Shown here piece after piece: positions 35,376 through 43,464 of a stretch of 64,000 nt of DNA. The notes under the pieces were generated by a model. The model was given only the letters and a program-made list of their open reading frames with translations. It was not told the DNA's origin and did no database searches. Source of the DNA: CAVUWL01 sp963700105. Its GTDB lineage: Bacteria > Actinomycetota > Thermoleophilia > Solirubrobacterales > 70-9. Numbering within the stretch: position 1 is the first letter of the stretch; the number at the start of each line of letters is the position of its first letter. The stretch lies in assembly GCA_963700105.1 (NCBI GenBank), contig CAVOWL010000004.1:1579722-1643721 (forward strand), read 5' to 3'. The translations under genes and the position numbers were made by a program.

Positions 35376-37073
35376 CTACAGCCCGATGGCGGGTGACTTG
35401 CGGATACGATCGCCGAGCAGCGTGACAACGCCGAACCCGGCCAGGCTTGCGGCGGCGAGGACAGCGGCGCCGAGCGAGTAGGCGCTGCCGGGAGGGGGAT
35501 TCAGCGCCGGAGCGTAGAGCGCCAGGGTGAGTAGCGCGTTGAAACCGACGAAATAGAGCGCAAAGCGTGGGAAGGTGGCGCGCAGCCCAACCACCGCACC
35601 GGCCATTCCCAGCATCGGCAGCAGATAGCTTCCGATGTGAATTACCGTCAGGTCACTGCTACTGCCAAAGACCAACAGCCCCCAGACGATTGCCCCGAGC
35701 ACTAGAACGGCAAAAGAGGTGAGAGCAAAGGTCCATTCGGAGTGGCGACGTCGCCCCCGACGCCGCCCAATGGCCATCGCGAAGGGCGCCAGCAGGAGGA
35801 GGCCCATGGAGGGCAGAAGGTAGAAGAAAAAGTCGACCCGCAGCGCGCGCACGACGTCGGTGAGGTCGCCGGTTTCGATGGCGGTCTCAAGGGTTTCGGG
35901 TGCCATTGTCCAACCCGTCATCGTCTCGAAGTTATCGGCCTTATTGTGTAGTGCTCCGCCGAGTCCGGCTTCGCGGTAGGAGTCCAACACCGCTTCGGTG
36001 GTGCTGCGTTTATCGATTTCGACGACCCCCGCGAGGGTCCACTTGGAGAGGCGGTTCCCGGGGGGGTCGCCGTACTTCTGGTACGCCGACCACGGCGCCA
36101 TCACCACAATCCCGACCACCAGAGCAACCCCCAGCCAGCGCCAACTGGGTAGCCCGCGAAAGGCGACCACGATGGCCAGCGCGATGATCCCGAACACGCT
36201 CGAGCCGTGTCCCATCATCGCCAGGCCGCACAGGGCCGCAATCAAGCCCGCTGCCCACAGGTTACGACGCATGCGCGGCCACAGCGGGGTCAGAACCAGC
36301 GCCGCCACGACCAAGAGCATCGCGGCCGGGAGAAGCTTCGGCCAGACGAAGAAACCGTTGACGATCGCGAGCCCGCTCACCAATACCGTGAGCATGACCA
36401 GGGCACGGGTCACGCGACTAACCCTCGCCGCGACGAGAAGCGCCCAAAGCCCGACGATCCACAATTGCTGAAGCACGACCCCAAGTACCTCGTAGTTGAG
36501 CCCGGATGCATCCCAGCCGAACGGGCGCTGCGAAAGCACGTAACCAACTTGAAGAGGAGGGCGGTCGCTGAACAGCCATTCTCCGGGAAAGACTGGAGGT
36601 ACGCCGTGGTGACCGTTTAGGAAGAACCATTCCGAGAAAAACTTCGGGATTTCGCTGTCACTGGGCAGCGGGTGCGAGAAACGCATGCTCGCCGTCGTCA
36701 ACGGCTGCTGGGTGCCACCATGCACGAACCCGAGGAAGAGGAGGAAGGCCGAGCCAAGCGCCCAGAGAACCAACGGCGTCCCCAGGCGCCGAAGCAGAGC
36801 ACGATCGAGCCTGCCGCCGTACAGGGACCATCCGCCCACGAGGATCGAGGCGAAGACGACAAAATAGGAGAAGGCTTCTCCGATCAGGCGGTCGCCGTAA
36901 TAACTCCAGAAGCCGAGGATCCCGACCACTCCGCTGGTCGCCAGACCGATCGCCAGTAGGACCGGAACCTGCCGCACCCCCCTCCGGGCCGCGTAAAGGG
37001 CTGCCGCAGCGATGGGCAGGCCGGTCAGGACAAGGTGCAAAGGCAAGAGCGGGACCAATCTGCTCGCCCCCAT
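35376..37073 (-). CDS. Polytopic membrane protein, GT-C-like, unknown function
   Basis: 565 residues with about 13 predicted membrane helices and no signal peptide. A conserved-looking extracytoplasmic segment (SEWFFLNGHHGVPPVFPGEW, then LFSDRPPLQVGYVLSQRPFG) sits between early helices; FSDRPPL is a motif I associate with GT-C-like membrane proteins of actinobacteria. No further catalytic motif is visible. It converges with the GT2-GT2 gene 6 bases away. Possibly a polyprenyl-sugar-dependent glycosyltransferase; not certain. Confidence 0.55.
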   Translation of the reverse strand: MGASRLVPLLPLHLVLTGLPIAAAALYAARRGVRQVPVLLAIGLATSGVVGILGFWSYYGDRLIGEAFSYFVVFASILVGGWSLYGGRLDRALLRRLGTPLVLWALGSAFLLFLGFVHGGTQQPLTTASMRFSHPLPSDSEIPKFFSEWFFLNGHHGVPPVFPGEWLFSDRPPLQVGYVLSQRPFGWDASGLNYEVLGVVLQQLWIVGLWALLVAARVSRVTRALVMLTVLVSGLAIVNGFFVWPKLLPAAMLLVVAALVLTPLWPRMRRNLWAAGLIAALCGLAMMGHGSSVFGIIALAIVVAFRGLPSWRWLGVALVVGIVVMAPWSAYQKYGDPPGNRLSKWTLAGVVEIDKRSTTEAVLDSYREAGLGGALHNKADNFETMTGWTMAPETLETAIETGDLTDVVRALRVDFFFYLLPSMGLLLLAPFAMAIGRRRGRRRHSEWTFALTSFAVLVLGAIVWGLLVFGSSSDLTVIHIGSYLLPMLGMAGAVVGLRATFPRFALYFVGFNALLTLALYAPALNPPPGSAYSLGAAVLAAASLAGFGVVTLLGDRIRKSPAIGL

Positions 37074-37221
37074 CGGCTAGAAGACCCCGCTTCGCAGCGA
37101 GAAACCGGGCACCGGGCCCCAGAGATGATCCCCCACCGCATGCATCGTCGGTAGGTTCGCATATCCAGGCAGACCGATCCAAGTCTGCAATCTCACCGAT
37201 GCGAGGAGCAAACTCCGCTAG

Positions 37222-37872
37222 ATGAACTACGAGCGCCTCTACAGCTTTCGCTTCCGCGATATCGACCAAGAGCGAAGGGTCGCAGTCTGGCGGGAGATCA
37301 GCAGCCACGTCTACGGCCTGATGGGATGCCCGCAGAAGGTCCTCGACCCTGCGGCCGGCCGCGGCGAGTTCATCGGCGCCGTACCGGCCAGGGAGACGTG
37401 GGCGGTCGACAATGTCAGCTACCCCGAGGCGGCTCACTGGCCCGAGACCACCGTCCTCACCTCATCGATCATGGATACCGACCTTCCCGGCGACCACTTC
37501 GACGGTGTTTTCGTCTCCAACTTTCTCGAGCATCTACACGACCAGGAGGCAATCGCGTCCTTCCTCGAAAAGATGCATGCTGCGATGGAGAGGGGTGGTC
37601 GGATCGCGATCATGGGACCGAACTACCGCTATTGCTCGAAGGAGTACTGGGACTGTGCAGACCACTATGTTGCGCTTACCCACAAGGCGATCGAAGAGCA
37701 CCTCTATGCGGCCGGCTTCGCGCCCGTCAGGGCGATCCCGCGCTATCTACCGTACTCGTTCCGAGGCATCCTGCCTCACTCCCCTTCACTGACCCGTTTA
37801 TACCTCAAAGCGCCGCCAGCCTGGCGGGTTTTTGGTAAGCAGTTCCTCGTGATCGGTGTCAGGACCGACTAG
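37222..37872 (+). CDS. Class I SAM-dependent methyltransferase
   Basis: 216 residues. Motif I KVLDPAAGRGEFIGAV, acidic loop TWAVDNVSY, DGVFVSNFLEHLHDQEAI, and MERGGRIAIMGPNYRYCSKE. It is often seen in the same neighbourhood as a DPM-like GT2 and CDP-paratose-epimerase-like SDRs, as here; substrate may be a sugar nucleotide or lipid-linked sugar. It ends tail-to-tail with the GT2, overlapping by 4 bases (CTAG). Confidence 0.8.
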   Translation: MNYERLYSFRFRDIDQERRVAVWREISSHVYGLMGCPQKVLDPAAGRGEFIGAVPARETWAVDNVSYPEAAHWPETTVLTSSIMDTDLPGDHFDGVFVSNFLEHLHDQEAIASFLEKMHAAMERGGRIAIMGPNYRYCSKEYWDCADHYVALTHKAIEEHLYAAGFAPVRAIPRYLPYSFRGILPHSPSLTRLYLKAPPAWRVFGKQFLVIGVRTD

Positions 37873-38642
37873 GAGGAAATTGACTCGCCGCTCGGTGAGC
37901 GACGCGTCGGCTTTCGCACCTGATAGTCGCCTCGGCTGAGCGCCTTCTCCAGCCAGACGTAGAGGACAATGAAGAGATAGCGGCTGCCCATCTCACGCAT
38001 CGCCAGCTTCGGCACTCCGCTCGTCCTGTTCGTCCAAGAGATCGGGATCACCTGGTAGGTGTGGCCTCTGACGATTGCCTTCAGCGGCATCTCAACGGTG
38101 AGGTTGAAGTGCTTGGACAACAGCGGCTGGACGGTCTCTATTACCTCGCGCCTGTAACCCTTGAAGGCGTTGGTGGTGTCGTTGTAGCGGTGGCGGAAAA
38201 GGATGCGGATGAACCAGTTGGCAAGCCGGTTTATGGTCAGCTTGAGGCGCGGGTAGTCGTGTACCTTGGCTCCCGCCATGAAGCGAGATCCGAAGGCGCA
38301 GTCCCATCCCTCCTCGAGCAACCGGTGGTAGCGGACAATGTCCTCGGGATCGTCTGAGGCATCGGCCATGGTGATGACGACCGCGTCGCCCTCGAAGAGG
38401 TCGAGCCCCGCCCTGACCGCCATCCCGAAGCCTTTTTCATAGTGCGACGGACGGCAGCGCACCCTGGGATTTTCCGCGGCGATCGCGGCGACAACCTCGG
38501 GCGTTGTGTCCTGGCTGCCGTCATCGATGACCAGCACCTCGTACTCGATCCCCTCGCGATCGAGCACCGCAACAACACCCTCCACCGTCGCACCGACCGA
38601 GCCCTCCTCGTTCTGGGCGGGCATCACCACCGAGAGCTTCAC
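37869..38642 (-). CDS. Dolichol-phosphate-mannose-synthase-like GT2
   Basis: 257 residues. GT-A fold: KLSVVMPAQNEEGSVGATV, EVLVIDDGSQDTTPEVV, ITMADASDDPEDIVRYH, and FGSRFMAGAKVHDYPRLK, all DPM1-like. The sequence after NRLANWFIRILFRHRYND is amphipathic rather than a clear membrane helix pair. Such enzymes load a sugar onto polyprenyl phosphate and would supply GT-C enzymes such as those at 30553 and 35376 (inference). The start overlaps the stop of the upstream epimerase gene by 4 bases. Confidence 0.86.
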   Translation of the reverse strand: MKLSVVMPAQNEEGSVGATVEGVVAVLDREGIEYEVLVIDDGSQDTTPEVVAAIAAENPRVRCRPSHYEKGFGMAVRAGLDLFEGDAVVITMADASDDPEDIVRYHRLLEEGWDCAFGSRFMAGAKVHDYPRLKLTINRLANWFIRILFRHRYNDTTNAFKGYRREVIETVQPLLSKHFNLTVEMPLKAIVRGHTYQVIPISWTNRTSGVPKLAMREMGSRYLFIVLYVWLEKALSRGDYQVRKPTRRSPSGESISS

Positions 38643-39712
38643 GCGGCACCCACGCTCCAGCGCTCCAGGTTATGCTCGTGAATCTCGCGCAGAATGTCCT
38701 CCACCCCGAAGCGCAGATTCCAGTCAGGGTAATCGGCTTCAAAGGGCGCCAAATCGGAGATCCACCAGCGATGATCGCCGATCCGCGGCTCCTCGCCCAT
38801 CTCCCAGCTCAGCTCTGTACCCGCGATCCGCTCACACATCTCGATCGCCTCCAGCATCGAACAGTTGCTGAAGCGACCGCCACCGATGTTGTAGACGGCG
38901 GCTGCTCGGGGTGAGCTGTGGAAGGCGGCAAAGGCGGCAATTAGGTCGGCGCTATGGATGTTATCCCGTACCTGCTTGCCGGCGTAGCCGAAAACGGTGT
39001 ATGGAGTACCGGTGACCGTGCACTTCATCAGGTAGGCGAGGAAGCCGTGCAGCTTGGCGCCGGCGTGCTGGGGGCCGGTGAGGCAGCCTCCGCGGAAACA
39101 GACCGTGGGCATTTCGAAATAGTTACCGTACTCTTGAACCAGCAGGTCGGCGGCGGCCTTGGAGACACCGAACAGGGAGTGAGTTGAGGCATCGATCGAC
39201 ATCGAGGTGTCGATTCCTTGGTAATAGCGATGGGACTCAGGCAGCTCCAAGCGCAGATCGAGCTCTTCCAACGGCAATCGGTTTGGGGTATCGCCATAAA
39301 CCTTGTTGGTGGAGCAGAAGATGAAGGTGGCCTGCGGCGCGTAGCTGCGGGCGGCCTCGAGTAGGTTGAGCGTACCGTTGGCATTGACCGAGAAGTCGGT
39401 CTGGGGCTCACTCGCCGCCCAATCGTGAGAGGGCTGCGCCGCGGTGTGGATGACCAACTCGATCTTTCCGGCGTGGGCGCGAAAGATCCGATCGAGCGCA
39501 TCGGCATCGCGGATGTCGGTGTTCTCCCAGAGGAACTCGGGATGCTCGGCGACCAACCGAGCCGTCACGTGTGCGGTCGAAGACTCGGGGCCGAAGAAGC
39601 GGGCCCGCATGTCGTTCTCAACTCCGACCACGTCAAAGCCCTCGCCAATGAAGTGCTGCACCGCCTCGGAGCCGATCAGGCCCCCCGCCCCCGTGATGAT
39701 CGCAACCGGCAT
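38639..39712 (-). CDS. CDP-paratose 2-epimerase-like SDR (RfbE-like)
   Basis: 357 residues. Extended SDR with IITGAGGLIGSEAV, VIHTAAQPSHDWAASEP, STNKVYGDTPNRL, and GKQVRDNIHSADLI. In the catalytic position the usual YxxxK reads FGVSK (HSLFGVSKAAADLLVQEYG), so Tyr is replaced by Phe; I recall the same in a subgroup of these proteins. CDP-tyvelose pathway partners (RfbF, RfbG, RfbH) are not in the window, so the substrate is uncertain. SD GGGAG precedes the ATG; 5 bases separate it from the second SDR. Confidence 0.8.
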   Translation of the reverse strand: MPVAIITGAGGLIGSEAVQHFIGEGFDVVGVENDMRARFFGPESSTAHVTARLVAEHPEFLWENTDIRDADALDRIFRAHAGKIELVIHTAAQPSHDWAASEPQTDFSVNANGTLNLLEAARSYAPQATFIFCSTNKVYGDTPNRLPLEELDLRLELPESHRYYQGIDTSMSIDASTHSLFGVSKAAADLLVQEYGNYFEMPTVCFRGGCLTGPQHAGAKLHGFLAYLMKCTVTGTPYTVFGYAGKQVRDNIHSADLIAAFAAFHSSPRAAAVYNIGGGRFSNCSMLEAIEMCERIAGTELSWEMGEEPRIGDHRWWISDLAPFEADYPDWNLRFGVEDILREIHEHNLERWSVGAA

Positions 39713-39717
39713 TGGAG

Positions 39718-40809
39718 CTACTCCCTTCCCCCCACCGGGGCATCGATGTTTAGGGCCTCGGCGATCCCCGCCTCATCCGCCGCGATCCAGTCGTGGATAT
39801 CAAGTAGAACCTGTTCGGCGTCGCGCCTTGGACGCCACTCATCCAGGTCAAAGAGCCTTGAGCAGTCCGAAATGTATACCGGTACATCGCCCGCACGGGT
39901 CGGCTCGATCGGCTCGATCGGGACCTCGGTGGCGGTGAGACGGCGACAGATCTCGGTCGTCTCCTTTAGCGAGAGACTGCAGGCCCGCCCACCGCCGACA
40001 TTGACGGTGCGCCCGTCCCAGAACTCCCGGTCAAGCAGCTGGCGCTCGACCAGGTCGATCAGATCCTCGACGTGCAGCAGATCGCGAACCTGCTTGCCCT
40101 CGCCGCCGAAGCCTATGTAGCTGAGCGGCTGGCGAAAATGATGGGCGAGCATCCAGTGCGTGAACACCCCTTGATCGACCTTCCCCATCTGCCAGGGTCC
40201 GGCGATTACTCCACAGCGATCGATCACCGCGGGCACGCCGAGACCGGCCCGGTACTCCTCGATCAGTAGCTCGGCGGCCAACTTGGTGGCCCCGTAAAGG
40301 GTGCGGGCACCATCCATCGGAAACTCCTCCGAAAGCCCTGCCGGCGAGATTCCCGGCAGCTCCTGCCCGGCGGCAATCTCAAAGCGCGTCGGTCCCTCCT
40401 CGAGCTTCAGGGCTACCTGCGCCGCCACCGGGTAGACCCGGCTGGTCGAGAGGAAGACGACGAAGGCCGCCTCGCGACGGGCCAACTCGAGGCAGTTGTA
40501 GGCCCCGGTCAGGTTGGTGTGCACGAGGTAGCCAGTGTCGCCATCAACTCCGCTCATTACCGAGGGCTCCGCCGAGCACTCGATCAGGGAAGAGACCGAG
40601 AGGGGCTCAAGGTCCTCGGGTCTGCGCACGTCGCCGCGGACGAAACGCACCCCCGCTTCGCCCAGGCGAGGAAGGTTCAACGCCGATCCGCGCCGATAGA
40701 GATTGTCGAGTGCGACGATCTCCCAATCGGGGTGTCGCCTGGCGAGCGACACGGCCAGATTTGAGCCGACAAAGCCGGCCCCACCGGTGATCAGCAAACG
40801 CTCGCTCAC
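39718..40809 (-). CDS. NAD-dependent epimerase/dehydratase, second SDR of the pair
   Basis: 363 residues. LLITGGAGFVGSNLAVSL, IECSAEPSVMSGVDGD, FLSTSRVYP and a normal catalytic YGATK (RTLYGATKLAAELLIEEY), then GEGKQVRDLLHVEDLIDL. It resembles CDP-paratose 2-epimerases and keeps the Tyr that the next gene lacks. The two SDRs and the DPM-like GT2 form a tight unit, suggesting conversion of a nucleotide sugar followed by transfer to a lipid carrier (inference). Confidence 0.82.
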   Translation of the reverse strand: MSERLLITGGAGFVGSNLAVSLARRHPDWEIVALDNLYRRGSALNLPRLGEAGVRFVRGDVRRPEDLEPLSVSSLIECSAEPSVMSGVDGDTGYLVHTNLTGAYNCLELARREAAFVVFLSTSRVYPVAAQVALKLEEGPTRFEIAAGQELPGISPAGLSEEFPMDGARTLYGATKLAAELLIEEYRAGLGVPAVIDRCGVIAGPWQMGKVDQGVFTHWMLAHHFRQPLSYIGFGGEGKQVRDLLHVEDLIDLVERQLLDREFWDGRTVNVGGGRACSLSLKETTEICRRLTATEVPIEPIEPTRAGDVPVYISDCSRLFDLDEWRPRRDAEQVLLDIHDWIAADEAGIAEALNIDAPVGGRE

Positions 40810-41053
40810 GTCTCGTGACGCTACCGCAAGGACGCCTCAAACCAGGGCGGCAGCAGAGGGCAGCGCGGCCCATGCGCCGCTCGCCGCGGCCGGAGTGGAC
40901 CCCGATCAGCGCCGGCGGCGAGCTTGCCCGAATCTCCTTCTCAGCGATCGGGCGACTGGCCGATCCGATCTGGCGGGCAATCCTTCAAAAGCGCCCACCT
41001 GGATGGGGTTGTGGCAGAGCTCAGCGATCAGGCTCGCCGCGCCTCGGTGAGCC

Positions 41054-42277
41054 TCATCGAGACCTGCGCAAGCGGCGGAAGAGGCGCCCCGCGCTCCGAA
41101 GTGGTGCGCTGAGTCGCCAGCTGAGGGTCCCCTGATAGGCATGGATCGTGGCCGCGACCTCCTGCTTGCGCTCCAGCTCAGATCGCTCGGCTCGCCGCAG
41201 GCTCTCGGCCTCCGCCCGCTCAGCCTCAGAGAGCCTGCGCTGAGATTCTGCAAGCAAACCGTGCAGGCGCGCGTTCTCATTGCCGAGAGCCTGGGCATCG
41301 ACGCTGGCGCGCCACTCAAGGCGGACCAACCGAGCCATCTCCTGCAGCTGTCCGCGCGGGCGCTGGGTCGGCTTCGCCAGTCGGCTAAAGAGCTCGGAGA
41401 GCTCGCGAGCATGGACGCTGGCGCGGTGATTGGCGATCACCAGGTCTCGATTGATTGGTCCCATCGAAGCGCTGTAGTGGCTCAGATCCTCGCGGAGTCG
41501 GACGGGATCGATGATCACTCGCCCACTTCGACCGGATATTCCGTCCGCCTCGATCGCAGCGTAGGACTCGCTGGTCATCCAACCGTCGCCACCGCTCCAA
41601 TCGTAGACGTAGGCGGCACGGCCGCAGGCCATTGCCTCAAGGATCGAGCGCCCGTAGCCGATCACGATGTCGGCTCCGAAAAGGGCGGGGCGCGGATCGG
41701 TCGTCTGGTTGAATGGTCCCCCGATCCGACTCAGCTCAATTCCTGCCTCCGCGCAGCCCGCCTCCAGCATCGCCATTCGATCTCCATGAGGGGTATTGCT
41801 TAGGAGCAACGCACGCCGTGCTCTTTGGGGAAGCGACCCTCGCGGGAAAAACCGCTCGGTATCGATTGGCTGGCGCAAGCGCACCACCTCCACCTTGACC
41901 GCAAAGCCTTCCAGACGCCTCAGGATTCGGTCATTTAGCGCCACCACCAGGGCGACCGATCCGTCCATCTGCGGCGGCGACTGCAGGTTAAAAATTTCAC
42001 TGTGCGCGACAAAGAGCTGCGGAGCGCTCGGACAGCGATCGGCGACCTGGAAAGAGACAGCCGAATCCTGAACCAGGGCCGCATCGAAGTCATCGCCGAG
42101 CTCGGCGTCGCCGCCGACGGTGAGGCCCCGCTGCAATGCGACCGTCGCACCCTCACCCGGCTCGGGGCTATAGAGCACGACCTCATGGCCGAGGCGCTCG
42201 AATTGCTCGGCGACCGTAAGTAGGTAGGACTCACTCCCCCCCAGCCCGAGGTGATTCGTCGCCAGCACCAACCTCAT
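41054..42277 (-). CDS. Family 4 glycosyltransferase with C-terminal coiled coil
   Basis: 407 residues. GT-B start MRLVLATNHLGLGGSESYLLTV (acceptor loop GGSE), VVALNDRILRRL, and the donor-site stretch ADIVIGYGRSILEAMACGRAAY with GDGWMT. It lacks a normal EX7E spacing, so the donor site is diverged. Residues about 330-390 form a charged coiled coil (AQALGNENARLHGLLAESQ onward), ending in a basic tail (GRLFRRLRRSR). It closes the polysaccharide locus. The 244 bases downstream to 40810 contain no gene I can support. Confidence 0.75.
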   Translation of the reverse strand: MRLVLATNHLGLGGSESYLLTVAEQFERLGHEVVLYSPEPGEGATVALQRGLTVGGDAELGDDFDAALVQDSAVSFQVADRCPSAPQLFVAHSEIFNLQSPPQMDGSVALVVALNDRILRRLEGFAVKVEVVRLRQPIDTERFFPRGSLPQRARRALLLSNTPHGDRMAMLEAGCAEAGIELSRIGGPFNQTTDPRPALFGADIVIGYGRSILEAMACGRAAYVYDWSGGDGWMTSESYAAIEADGISGRSGRVIIDPVRLREDLSHYSASMGPINRDLVIANHRASVHARELSELFSRLAKPTQRPRGQLQEMARLVRLEWRASVDAQALGNENARLHGLLAESQRRLSEAERAEAESLRRAERSELERKQEVAATIHAYQGTLSWRLSAPLRSAGRLFRRLRRSR

Positions 42278-42307
42278 CGATTGCGACCCGGACCCGAGGG
42301 AAAGAGC

Positions 42308-42832
42308 TCAGGCGGTGGTGGCTTGCGCAGCCGACCCCGCCGGGTCTTGATGGCGACGCCCAGCGGCGATCGCAAGCGTCGATCCTGCGGCCGCGACGGC
42401 GAGGCTTGCAAGTGCCCAGCCGGGCCCACTCTCTCCGGTTCCCAGTAAAGAATCAACCGAAGGGCTGCCGGGACCACCGTCAACAAGCGCGAGCAAACCG
42501 GCGATCAGCGCCAGGTTGAACTCATAGCCCCCATTGGAAGACCAGAGGCCATTTTTGAAATGAACGGTGTGGATCGCCGTGATCATCGTCGCGATCAGCG
42601 AGGTGGCGGCGGCCGGGGTGAAGGCGCCGGCGACGATCATCGCTCCGCCAATCGTCTCAGAGGCACTCGCCGCGATCGCGTTTCGCCGCCCGGGTCGCAT
42701 CCCGAGGGAATCCATCATTTCACTGGCGCGATCAAGGCCGGGACCTCCAAACCATCCAAACCACTTCTGGCTGCCGTGGCCAAAGAACAACCCGCCGATC
42801 ACGAGTCGGGCAATCAGGCGTCCAAGCCTCAT
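42308..42832 (-). CDS. DoxX-family membrane protein
   Basis: 174 residues with four to five membrane helices. DoxX signatures are LIARLVIGGLFFGHGSQK, WFGWFGGPG, and ETIGGAMIVAGAFTPAAAT. The family includes quinone-linked and oxidative-stress membrane proteins; the role of most members is unknown. It lies downstream of the MarR regulator in the same direction (28 bases), so the two may be cotranscribed and co-regulated. Confidence 0.85.
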   Translation of the reverse strand: MRLGRLIARLVIGGLFFGHGSQKWFGWFGGPGLDRASEMMDSLGMRPGRRNAIAASASETIGGAMIVAGAFTPAAATSLIATMITAIHTVHFKNGLWSSNGGYEFNLALIAGLLALVDGGPGSPSVDSLLGTGESGPGWALASLAVAAAGSTLAIAAGRRHQDPAGSAAQATTA

Positions 42833-42860
42833 TTCAAACCTCCATTATTGGCTGAATATT

Positions 42861-43352
42861 TCAGACCGAAACCACCTCACCTGAGTCCCGCTCGGCAGGT
42901 ACCCGCACGCTGCATTCGGGCAACTGGCCGTCCAGCGCGCTGTCGAGAAGGGCATTCAGTTGGTTGCGTTGTCGTTGATCAAGGGCACCGAGGACGTCGT
43001 CCTCGATCGCGTCGAGCACCCGCCCGACCTCCTTCAGCGCGCGTTCTCCGGCAGCGGCGATTTCCACGATGTGGCGGCGACGGTCGACGTCGTCGCGGCG
43101 TCGGATTGCGAGACCGGCCTGCTCGAGCTCGTTGAGCAGCAGCACCACGTTGCTGGGATCGATCGAGAGCGCCTCCGCCATCGCCCCCTGCGGCGCCGGC
43201 CCGTGGTCGCGCAGGTAGCTGAGGGCAACGAGTTGGCGCTGCCGCAGGCCCAGCGGGCACAGCTCGGCCTCAAAGCGGTGGTTGATCGCCCGAGCCAGGT
43301 GGGCAATTAGAACCGCCGATCTTGCCGGGCTCGTCGCAGTCTTGGTGACCAT
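42861..43352 (-). CDS. MarR-family transcriptional regulator
   Basis: 163 residues from ATG 43352; the longer frame has no homology. Winged HTH with RQRQLVALSYLRDHGPAPQG, recognition region AMAEALSIDPSNVVLLLNEL, and the wing DDVDRRRHIVEIA. MarR proteins bind palindromes as dimers and release DNA on drug or oxidant binding. It is divergent from a DHA2 efflux gene, the usual MarR target arrangement. Confidence 0.9.
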   Translation of the reverse strand: MVTKTATSPARSAVLIAHLARAINHRFEAELCPLGLRQRQLVALSYLRDHGPAPQGAMAEALSIDPSNVVLLLNELEQAGLAIRRRDDVDRRRHIVEIAAAGERALKEVGRVLDAIEDDVLGALDQRQRNQLNALLDSALDGQLPECSVRVPAERDSGEVVSV

Positions 43353-43360
43353 CTCGCCAT

Positions 43361-43392
43361 TGTAGCTCGGTTCATAGATGATCCTTGCTACA
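43361..43392. promoter_or_regulatory. Possible MarR operator between marR and the efflux gene
   Basis: TGTAGC at 43361 and GCTACA at 43387 form a 6-bp inverted repeat with 20 bases between, right beside the marR start and upstream of the efflux gene. The half-site spacing (26 bases centre to centre) is longer than usual for MarR. Suggestive only. Confidence 0.28.
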
Positions 43393-43464
43393 TTGACTAA
43401 TTCGCCGCCGCTCCGCGAGGTTGCCAGAAGTCCCGGCCCCCGCTCAGACACACCCAAAGACGCC

